In this document: piece by piece, positions 57,809 through 64,000 of the stretch
Layout of the letters: the number at the start of each line of letters is the position of its first letter
How positions within the stretch are numbered: position 1 is the stretch's first letter
Assembly (NCBI RefSeq): GCF_001742145.1
Contig: NZ_CP015749.1
Span: 4,216,001-4,280,000 of the forward strand
Length of the DNA stretch: 64,000 nucleotides
Direction of reading: 5' to 3'
Origin: Pectobacterium parmentieri
Lineage (GTDB): Bacteria; Pseudomonadota; Gammaproteobacteria; Enterobacterales; Enterobacteriaceae
Made by a program: the position numbers and the translations under genes
Notes under the pieces: generated by a model
Told to the model about the DNA's origin: nothing
Databases searched by the model: none
What the model saw: only the letters and a program-made list of their open reading frames with translations

Positions 57809-58822
57809 TTGAAAACGCAAAGTCATGCATTTACTCAGGGATTGGTTCCACTCAAGATTATTTCTACTGGCAGCGCGCTTCCTGCGCAGCGGGTGACCTC
57901 GGCTGAATTAGATGTGCGGCTTAATAAACCGGCAGGCTATGTCGAAAGCCGTTCAGGCATTATCTATCGTCACCATGCGGATAATCATGCCAGCCAGGCT
58001 GAACTTGGCGTGGCGGCGTTAAATGACGCGCTGACACGGGGCGTTATTCCACCCGCGTCCATCGATCTGCTGTTGTTTGCTTCCGCGATCCCGATTCAGG
58101 CGCTGCCTTACAGCGCCAGCCATTTATTAAAAGCATCATCCCTGCCGAAAGGGACGGCCTGTTTTGATATTAACAGTAGTTGCGTCAGCTTTATTTCCGC
58201 CCTTCAGGTGGCGGCTGGGCTGTTAAATACCGGAGCCTATCGGCGTATTGCCATTGTATCTACCGAACTTGCTTCACGCGGTATCGACTGGGATGACGAA
58301 GAGTCGTCGCTGATTTTTGGTGATGGTGCCGCCTGTGCCATTGTCGAACGGGGTGACGGTCGCAGCGGGATTGCGGCGTGTCTGCTGGAAACCTATCCGA
58401 AGGGCAATGAACTGTGCCAGATCCGCGCAGGTGGTACGTTGCGTAATCCGCGAGCGGGCATGGAACTGCATGATTTTCTGTTCCATATGCAGGGAAAACG
58501 GTTATTCAGGCAGGCTTCTGCTTTGATCGAGGGCTATCTGCAACGGCTACTGGACGCCAGTGGTTTCACGCTTGAGCAGATGGCGGCGGTGGTTCCGCAT
58601 CAGGCCAGCCATCTGTCGCTGGAGCATATGCGTAAACGGCTGGCGATCCCGACAGAAAGATTGATTGATATTTACCGCTATCACGGTAATCAGGTGGCGG
58701 CCTCGATTCCGACAGCGCTGCACCATGCCATCGTGACGCAACGCCTGCCTGAAGGCGAGCCCGCGATGCTGGTCGGTACGGCTGCCGGGTTGACGCTGGG
58801 CGGAATGGTACTGATTCCATGA
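57809..58822 (+). CDS. Ketoacyl synthase III-like (FabH/OleA-type) condensing enzyme
   Basis: The product is 337 residues with the thiolase fold. The catalytic triad is visible: Cys125 in FDINSSCVSFISALQ, His264 in AVVPHQASHLSLEHM, and Asn294 in RYHGNQVAASIPTAL. FabH enzymes condense acyl-CoA with malonyl-ACP; OleA relatives join two acyl-CoAs head to head. The deviation from housekeeping FabH and the neighbours point to a specialised role. The start is uncertain: TTG at 57809 is preferred because GGAAAGG lies 7 bp upstream, while TTG at 57803 is too close to it. The stop overlaps the next start as ATGA. It opens a cluster of at least seven genes. Confidence 0.85.
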   Translation: MKTQSHAFTQGLVPLKIISTGSALPAQRVTSAELDVRLNKPAGYVESRSGIIYRHHADNHASQAELGVAALNDALTRGVIPPASIDLLLFASAIPIQALPYSASHLLKASSLPKGTACFDINSSCVSFISALQVAAGLLNTGAYRRIAIVSTELASRGIDWDDEESSLIFGDGAACAIVERGDGRSGIAACLLETYPKGNELCQIRAGGTLRNPRAGMELHDFLFHMQGKRLFRQASALIEGYLQRLLDASGFTLEQMAAVVPHQASHLSLEHMRKRLAIPTERLIDIYRYHGNQVAASIPTALHHAIVTQRLPEGEPAMLVGTAAGLTLGGMVLIP

Positions 58823-59847
58823 AGGTCTTCGTCACTGGCGCAACCAGCGGGTTGGGGCGTAACGCGGTGGAATGGCTGCTTCAGGCTGGGCATCAGGTGC
58901 TGGCCTGTGGGCGCGATCGCACGGTGGGGCAGCAGCTTGAAGCGTTGGGTGCGCAGTTTGCCTGCATCGATTTGGTCGAAACCTCGATAGAGCAATTTCG
59001 ATCGCTGATGGCGGGTTGCAATGTGGTTTGGCACTGTGCGGCGAAATCATCGCCTTGGGGTCAATATGAGGATTTTTATCAGAATAATACTGAAGTGACG
59101 GAACGACTGGCTGAGGCTGCCGGACAGTTGGGTATTCCGCGCTTTGTCCATATCTCCACGCCGGCGATTTACTTCGATTATCAGCATCACCTGAATATTG
59201 ACGAAAGCTACCGCGCGGCGCGTTTTGCCAATCACTATGCGCAGACCAAATTTCTGGCGGAAGAACGGCTCCATGCGCTGACGCCGCGCTATCCGCAAAC
59301 GACTTATGTGATCCTGCGTCCGCGTGGTCTGTTCGGCCCACATGACCGCGTGATTCTGCCGCGTATTCTGGAACAGATCGCGGTGGGCGGTGGCGTGCTA
59401 CGGCTCCCGCGCGGCGGCGAGGCGTTGCTGGATCTGACGTTTGTCGGCAACGTAGTAGAAGCGATGGCGCTTGCCAGCCAGCGAACGGGGTTAGTTTCTG
59501 GTTCAGCGTACAACATCACCAACCATGAACCTGCGCGGCTTGCAGACATGCTTGAGCAACTGCTGGCGGGGCAACTGGGGATGCGTTATCGCGTCAAAGC
59601 GGTGCCGTATCCGCTGCTGCATGCGGTAGCGGGGGGAATGGAGTTGTTCTCGTGGTTTAGCCGGAAAGAGCCGCTGCTGACGCGCTACAGTGCGGGCGCG
59701 GTGAATTTCGATATGACGCTCAGCGCGGAAAAAGCGCAGCAAGAGTTGGGCTATCGGCCGCGTTTCTCCCTTCAGCAGGGCATCGAGCTAACGGGTAACT
59801 GGTTCAACGCGCACCTTGCACAGAGGGATACTGACCAACATGGCTAA
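58819..59847 (+). CDS. NAD(P)-dependent reductase, 3-beta-HSD/OleD-like
   Basis: The 342-residue extended short-chain dehydrogenase starts MKVFVTGATSGLGRNAVEWL, with the nucleotide-binding TGATSGLG at residues 6-13. The catalytic Ser/Thr lies in VHISTPAIYFDY, and the YxxxK pair in NHYAQTKFLAEERLH. A C-terminal segment SRKEPLLTRYSAGAVNFDMT is typical of the 3-beta-hydroxysteroid dehydrogenase/OleD branch. OleD reduces the beta-keto acid made by OleA, so a beta-keto product of the preceding synthase is a plausible substrate. It overlaps both neighbouring genes. Confidence 0.85.
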   Translation: MKVFVTGATSGLGRNAVEWLLQAGHQVLACGRDRTVGQQLEALGAQFACIDLVETSIEQFRSLMAGCNVVWHCAAKSSPWGQYEDFYQNNTEVTERLAEAAGQLGIPRFVHISTPAIYFDYQHHLNIDESYRAARFANHYAQTKFLAEERLHALTPRYPQTTYVILRPRGLFGPHDRVILPRILEQIAVGGGVLRLPRGGEALLDLTFVGNVVEAMALASQRTGLVSGSAYNITNHEPARLADMLEQLLAGQLGMRYRVKAVPYPLLHAVAGGMELFSWFSRKEPLLTRYSAGAVNFDMTLSAEKAQQELGYRPRFSLQQGIELTGNWFNAHLAQRDTDQHG

Positions 59848-60646
59848 TATTTCAACGTTTGAAGTCGGGTACTGCTTGCATCCAGGCTGCATGGCGTTGC
59901 GCGGTGCGGGGTGGAAGGTGTGCCGTTTTCCAGCACGGGTCTGGATGCTGGAAAGCCAGGGCAAGCGCTGGCTGTGGGACACCGGTTATGCGCAGCATTT
60001 CACCGACGCCACGCGTGCTGGCCTATTTCAACTGTACAGCAGAATGACGCCGGTGCATTTCGAGACGAAAGACGCGTTGGTTCACCAGCTACACGCGCAG
60101 GGTATTCAGCCTGCGGACATCGACGGCCTAATTATTTCCCACTTTCACGGCGACCACATCGCAGGGCTGCGGGATTTCCCCACTGTACCGTTCATCTGTT
60201 CGGCGCTGGGCTGGCAGCAGACGCGGAATTTGCGTGGTTTCGCGGCGTTGAAGCGGGCATTTGTACCCGCGTTGATCCCTGAACATTTTGAGCAGGTGCT
60301 CCAGTTTGTCGAAAACTTCCCGCTTACCGATCTGCCCGCCGAGCTGGCACCGTTTACGCAAGGCTATGTGCTGCCGGGGAGCGATAAAGAGATCGTGCTA
60401 GTGCCGCTGCCCGGCCATGCCGCCGGACACCTCGGTGCGTTTGTGTTGACCGAAACTGGCTGGGTGCTGTTGGCAAGCGATGCCGCCTGGTCGCCGCACA
60501 GCTATCGTGAAGGTCGTGGGCCGTCGCGGTTGGCGAATCTGGTGATGGACGATCCACAAGCCTATTACCAAACGTTAGACCAGCTACATCAGTTGCATCT
60601 GAACGGGCAGGTTGAGATTCGGCTGTGTCACGAGGGCGACTTATGA
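59840..60646 (+). CDS. Metallo-beta-lactamase-fold hydrolase
   Basis: The 268-residue protein starts MANISTFEVGYCLHPGCMAL. The metal-binding HxHxDH motif is at residues 101-106 (ISHFHGDHIAG), further ligands are expected in PLPGHAAGHLGAF and LLASDAAW, and a last His stands near the C-terminus in RLCHEGDL. The binuclear zinc hydrolases of this fold include lactonases such as AiiA, thioesterases and glyoxalase II. Given the cluster, hydrolysis of a thioester or lactone intermediate is the most natural guess. The ATG overlaps the reductase stop by 8 bp; AGAGGGA lies 11 bp upstream. An in-frame TTG at 59816 is less likely. Confidence 0.85.
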   Translation: MANISTFEVGYCLHPGCMALRGAGWKVCRFPARVWMLESQGKRWLWDTGYAQHFTDATRAGLFQLYSRMTPVHFETKDALVHQLHAQGIQPADIDGLIISHFHGDHIAGLRDFPTVPFICSALGWQQTRNLRGFAALKRAFVPALIPEHFEQVLQFVENFPLTDLPAELAPFTQGYVLPGSDKEIVLVPLPGHAAGHLGAFVLTETGWVLLASDAAWSPHSYREGRGPSRLANLVMDDPQAYYQTLDQLHQLHLNGQVEIRLCHEGDL

Positions 60647-61929
60647 TTCCGCTGATGACGATCTGGCACTATTTACGTGCCAGACGCCTGCGTTTTACTA
60701 CTCGTCAGGCGCTCGAACGCCATCAGCAGCGACAGCTTTCTCGTTTTGCGCGCCAGGTGCTGGCGCGTAGCCCCCATTTCCGTCCGTACTGCCATCTCCC
60801 CATTACCTCCTGGCCGATGATGGATAAAGCCGTGATGATGGCCGAATTCGATCGGATGAATACCGCCGGGCTTAAGCGGGATGAACTGCTTACCTGCGCG
60901 CGTCGCAGTGAGGACGATCGCGACTTCACGCCGAGTGTAAACGGGTTCAGCGTCGGGCTGTCGTCCGGCACCTCTGGTCAGCGCGGGTTGTTTGTCGTCA
61001 GCCCGCGCGAACAGCAGATTTGGGCCGGAGGTATGCTGGCAAAAATGCTGCCGGACGGTTTACGCGCCGGTGAACGGGTGGCGTTGTTCCTGCGGGCGGA
61101 TAACAATCTGTATCACAGCGTCGATAACCGCTGGCTCAGCCTGTCGTTTTACGATCTCTTCGCGCCGTTTGCCGAACATTTCTCACGTCTGGCAGCATGG
61201 TCGCCGTCGATTATCGTCGCACCCGCGCAGGTGCTGCGCGAGCTGGCGCTGGCGGTACAGCGCGGTGAGCTGCGTCTGTCGGTCAAGAAGGTCATTTCCG
61301 TGGCCGAGGTATTGGAGCCGCAGGATAAGCAACTGTTGCAGCAGGTGTTCGGGCAGGTGGGGGAAGTGTATCAGGCAACGGAAGGCTTTCTGGCCTCGAC
61401 CTGCGAGCACGGCACGCTACACCTCAACGAAGAATTTATTCACATCGAGCCACAGTGGCTGGATGACGAACGCTTTACGCCCGTGATTACCGATTTCACT
61501 CGCAGCACGCAGCCGATTGTGCGCTATCGGCTGGACGATGTATTGGTGAAGCAAAAATCGCTCTGCGCGTGTGGCCGGGTGACGATGGCGATAGCCCGTA
61601 TCGAAGGGCGTAGCGATGACAGTCTACGATTGCCGGATAACCTCGGGGAACCTCAGACCGTCTTTGCGGATTTCTGTAGCCGGGTGATCGCCAATGCGCT
61701 GCCGTTGCATGCTGATTATCGGCTGATACAGCAGGGTGACGCGACGCTGCATTTATCCGCTGCGTGTAGCCTGTCGGAGCTGGAAGCCTGTCGGGACAGT
61801 TTGTCGCAGCAGTTTGCATTGCAGGGCATTGATGCGTCGCGGCTACGGTGGCGGTTAAGCGCTGGTGAGATCGCGCCAGAATTTACGCAAAAGCGCAGAC
61901 GTATTACCCGCCTGAAAGAGGAAGCATGA
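60643..61929 (+). CDS. PaaK/F390-synthetase-like adenylate-forming enzyme
   Basis: The 428-residue enzyme has the adenylation P-loop SSGTSGQRG at residues 107-115, the aromatic-ligase core QATEGFLASTCEHG, and TDFTRSTQPIVRYRLDD with the ribose-binding Asp, followed by a small C-terminal domain. It resembles coenzyme F390 synthetase-related proteins and phenylacetate-CoA ligase more than the OleC family. It presumably activates a carboxylic acid with ATP. The ATG overlaps the hydrolase stop as ATGA; a GTG at 60625 in frame lies inside the preceding gene and is rejected. Confidence 0.83.
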   Translation: MIPLMTIWHYLRARRLRFTTRQALERHQQRQLSRFARQVLARSPHFRPYCHLPITSWPMMDKAVMMAEFDRMNTAGLKRDELLTCARRSEDDRDFTPSVNGFSVGLSSGTSGQRGLFVVSPREQQIWAGGMLAKMLPDGLRAGERVALFLRADNNLYHSVDNRWLSLSFYDLFAPFAEHFSRLAAWSPSIIVAPAQVLRELALAVQRGELRLSVKKVISVAEVLEPQDKQLLQQVFGQVGEVYQATEGFLASTCEHGTLHLNEEFIHIEPQWLDDERFTPVITDFTRSTQPIVRYRLDDVLVKQKSLCACGRVTMAIARIEGRSDDSLRLPDNLGEPQTVFADFCSRVIANALPLHADYRLIQQGDATLHLSAACSLSELEACRDSLSQQFALQGIDASRLRWRLSAGEIAPEFTQKRRRITRLKEEA

Positions 61930-62582
61930 TGCGATTTCCTCAAACAACGATGCTATTGCGGCTGAAAGCGCTGCTCTTCGGCTGGGGATCGGTCGGGGTG
62001 GTGTATCAATTGAGTGCGCAGTTTCAAGGGCAGGGAACGGTGTTACCGCCCTCGATGGTTGATGAATGGATCCCCTTTAGCCCCTCGGCTATCTGGCTGT
62101 ATCTCTCCTTTTTCATCATCATCCCGCTGTCTTACTTATCTTGTCCGATTACGCGCTTGGCTGGATTACGTCGGGCAACGCAGCTTACTGCGTTGATTGC
62201 GGGCGCGGTGTACCTGATTTTTCCGACGACGATGGTGTACCCGCAAGTTGTCGGGGACGATCTCTCCGCCCGTCTGTTACAGCTTTTACAACGTATCGAT
62301 TCGCCGCAAAACTGCCTGCCGTCGCTGCACATTGCACTAACGGTTCTGGCGGTGTGGGCGATGAGCGATAGCCAGCAGAAGGTGAAAACGGGCTTGTATC
62401 TTCTATGGGGTGCGGCGATTGCCTTTTCCATCCTGCAACTGCGCCGACATCTGTTCATCGATTTGGTGACTGGGGCAATGCTGGCGGGAATCGTCGGATG
62501 GATCTTTTTGCGTAGCCGAGAGGCAGTGAAGGCCATTTCTCCACCGGTTCCGCTGCCTAACAATAAGCGCCATCAGGAATGA
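61926..62582 (+). CDS. PAP2-family membrane phosphatase
   Basis: The 218-residue protein has about five or six membrane spans. The second PAP2 motif is CLPSLHIALT (His135) and the third is LRRHLFIDLVTG (His175, Asp179), as in phosphatidic acid phosphatases and inositol-phosphorylceramide synthases. It would dephosphorylate or transfer a lipid phosphate head group. It overlaps the adenylating-enzyme gene by four bases (ATGA). Confidence 0.82.
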   Translation: MMRFPQTTMLLRLKALLFGWGSVGVVYQLSAQFQGQGTVLPPSMVDEWIPFSPSAIWLYLSFFIIIPLSYLSCPITRLAGLRRATQLTALIAGAVYLIFPTTMVYPQVVGDDLSARLLQLLQRIDSPQNCLPSLHIALTVLAVWAMSDSQQKVKTGLYLLWGAAIAFSILQLRRHLFIDLVTGAMLAGIVGWIFLRSREAVKAISPPVPLPNNKRHQE

Positions 62583-62586
62583 CATC

Positions 62587-63711
62587 ATGATTGATTTGGC
62601 ATTACCCATCGTCTTCATGCTGGTCGTGGTGATTGGCGAAGCGCTGGTTTTACAGTGGATGCAGCGTGAGAAAGTGAACTGGCATGACGTGGTGTTCAAC
62701 CTGAATTCAGGGCATATCATGCTGTGGCTCTTTCGCAGCGTGGAAATTTTTTGCTATGGCTATGTCGCGGCGCATTTCAGTTTCGGCTGGGTGGAAACCT
62801 GGCCGCCGGTGCTGATGTGGCTGTTCGCGATACTCGCCTGGGATTTCGGTTTTTATTGGCTACACCGCCTGCACCATACCTTCGGCGTGCTGTGGGCGGT
62901 GCATGTGGTTCATCATCAGGGTGAACATTTCAATCTGTCACTGGGCGTGCGTAACTCGTGGTATTCCTCACTGACTTCAATTCCGTTTTTCCTGATTTTG
63001 GCGCTGCTCGGCGTTCCGCTATATGTGTTCGTTACGGTTTCTATCCTGCATTACAGCGTCCAACTCTTTAACCATAACGCGATGACACCCAAACTGGGCT
63101 GGCTGGAAAAGGTGTTGGTCACGCCAGCACACCATCGCGTACACCACGTGAACGACCGCGCTTACGCCGATAAGAACTTTGGCGGCACCTTTATTTTCTG
63201 GGACAAACTGTTCGGCAGCTTTTGCCCGCAACTGCCCGACACGCCTTTCCGCTATGGCGCAGGCAGGGAAATACCATCGGAAAACCCGTTTTGGGCCAGT
63301 AACCTGCCTTTTATGCAGTATCTGAAACTGCCGGTGCGCCGCACTCATCAGGCGACGTTTCACTGTACGCCGATAGCGTTGCTAGCTGGGGCGATGCTGC
63401 TATTTGCGCTGGTGGTGGGTTACGTCTATCTGTATGGCTACGGCTATGACTCAGCCAACCTGTCGCAGGCGGCGCTCTTCCTGCTGCTGGTGGCGGGTGC
63501 GGTCGCACTGGGCGGTATTTCCGAAGGACGACGGTGGGGCATTTATGTCTGGCTGTTGGTAGTTCTGCTATTTCCTGTCGTGTTCCTTGTTTATTTGTCT
63601 TGGGAAGCACTCTATTGGAAAATCGCTATGCTGATGTTGGCACTACACGGGCTGGCGCTGACGGCTGGCTGGGGTCGACGCCCCCTTACAGAGGAACATG
63701 AAAATGACTAG
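62587..63711 (+). CDS. Sterol desaturase/fatty acid hydroxylase family protein
   Basis: The 374-residue membrane protein carries the three His clusters of the di-iron fatty acid hydroxylase family: HRLHH (93-97), HVVHHQGEHF (106-115) and HHRVHHVND (182-190). About seven hydrophobic segments are present, and the C-terminal third (about 270-370) is an additional membrane part. Such enzymes introduce a hydroxyl group or double bond into a lipid chain using O2. It lies 4 bp after the PAP2 gene and its end overlaps the following desaturase gene by 14 bp. Confidence 0.87.
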   Translation: MIDLALPIVFMLVVVIGEALVLQWMQREKVNWHDVVFNLNSGHIMLWLFRSVEIFCYGYVAAHFSFGWVETWPPVLMWLFAILAWDFGFYWLHRLHHTFGVLWAVHVVHHQGEHFNLSLGVRNSWYSSLTSIPFFLILALLGVPLYVFVTVSILHYSVQLFNHNAMTPKLGWLEKVLVTPAHHRVHHVNDRAYADKNFGGTFIFWDKLFGSFCPQLPDTPFRYGAGREIPSENPFWASNLPFMQYLKLPVRRTHQATFHCTPIALLAGAMLLFALVVGYVYLYGYGYDSANLSQAALFLLLVAGAVALGGISEGRRWGIYVWLLVVLLFPVVFLVYLSWEALYWKIAMLMLALHGLALTAGWGRRPLTEEHEND

Positions 63712-64000
63712 CGTGCTTCCTGCCAAACCGTATCCCGCGAAGGGTGAACAGGCTTTTCATCGGGCATTACAGCGGGAAACATCGGCCTATCTTCGTGCGA
63801 ATCACGATCATCGCTTTGCCGATCGCGGCCAGTTTATTAAGGCTGGATTACTCTTTTTAGGTTGCATCGTTTGTTATGCCTTAAGCTTGATGCAGCAGAC
63901 TGCATGGGCGTTCTTCCTGAGCTATTTCTCTTTCATCATGCTGTCGATGGTATTGAATATCATCGTTAATCATGACGCCTCCCATAATACGTTTTTCCGC
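63698..64000 (+). CDS. Fatty acid desaturase, N-terminal part (cut by window edge)
   Basis: The frame is open from ATG 63698 to the window end (101 residues, MKMTSVLPAKPYPAK). Residues 48-92 contain two hydrophobic segments, and the first His box HDASHNTFF is at 93-101, typical of membrane di-iron acyl-lipid desaturases. AGAGGAAC precedes the ATG; a second Met is two codons downstream. The 14-bp overlap with the hydroxylase gene indicates the same operon. The remaining His boxes lie outside the window. Confidence 0.8.
   Translation, partial: MKMTSVLPAKPYPAKGEQAFHRALQRETSAYLRANHDHRFADRGQFIKAGLLFLGCIVCYALSLMQQTAWAFFLSYFSFIMLSMVLNIIVNHDASHNTFFR

Noticed and set aside
59840..60646. Calling the metallo-hydrolase an AHL lactonase
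   Set aside because: The HxHxDH motif alone is shared by many families, and the tight overlap with lipid-pathway genes argues against a dedicated quorum-quenching role.

Overview
The window is chromosomal DNA of a soft-rot enterobacterium, most likely Pectobacterium. Most genes have close counterparts in the 78-81 minute region of the E. coli map (rlmJ, gor, ghrB, tag, yiaC, glyQS, yiaF, mtlADR, yibL, aldB, wecH, xylABFGHR). Between them are plant-pathogen genes: an expI/expR acyl-homoserine-lactone quorum-sensing pair, a PemB-type pectin methylesterase, phenolic acid decarboxylase, a xylose regulon and two chemoreceptors. No tRNA, rRNA, insertion sequence, prophage or CRISPR array was recognised.

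Layout. 1-3.8 kb: end of an Hsp70 gene (hscC-like) converging on a djlC-like J-protein gene and a DUF1266 gene. 3.9-6.4 kb: rlmJ and gor. 6.4-13.7 kb: an accessory, partly AT-rich stretch with a Mor-like regulator, an unknown small protein, a RhiA-like protein, a Fur-controlled siderophore-interacting reductase, a CbrC-family protein, a LysE exporter, a LysR regulator divergent from padC, and a ricin-type lectin. 13.7-21 kb: a six-gene operon with a peptide-type ABC importer, a luciferase-like monooxygenase and an AhpD/CMD-domain protein. 21.3-30.9 kb: ghrB, a chemoreceptor, yiaC-tag, a TauE-type exporter, glyQS and yiaF. 31-35.6 kb: the mannitol operon behind four CRP-like sites. 35.7-42.9 kb: a second chemoreceptor, sodA, fdhD, aldB and wecH. 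42.9-51.5 kb: the xylose regulon, with xylAB and xylFGHR divergent. 51.6-57.6 kb: a DJ-1 family gene, argG, expI/expR, pemB and glpM. 57.8-64 kb: a tightly coupled cluster of lipid-type enzymes that runs off the right edge.

Five dispersed repeats are recognisably ERIC-type. One is a full-length 127-bp element in the argG leader. One carries extra insertions and lies between xylA and xylB, where its end supplies the xylA stop codon. Three have lost the ERIC core but keep the termini. Four of the five end 27-50 bp upstream of a start codon.

The strongest candidate for an undescribed system is the cluster from 57.8 kb onward: ketoacyl synthase III-like, 3-beta-HSD/OleD-like reductase, metallo-beta-lactamase-fold hydrolase, PaaK-like adenylating enzyme, PAP2 phosphatase, sterol-desaturase-like hydroxylase and fatty acid desaturase. 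It resembles olefin (Ole) biosynthesis logic with substituted parts, but its product cannot be read from the sequence. All family assignments come from reading the sequence and from memory of family features; no database search was run.
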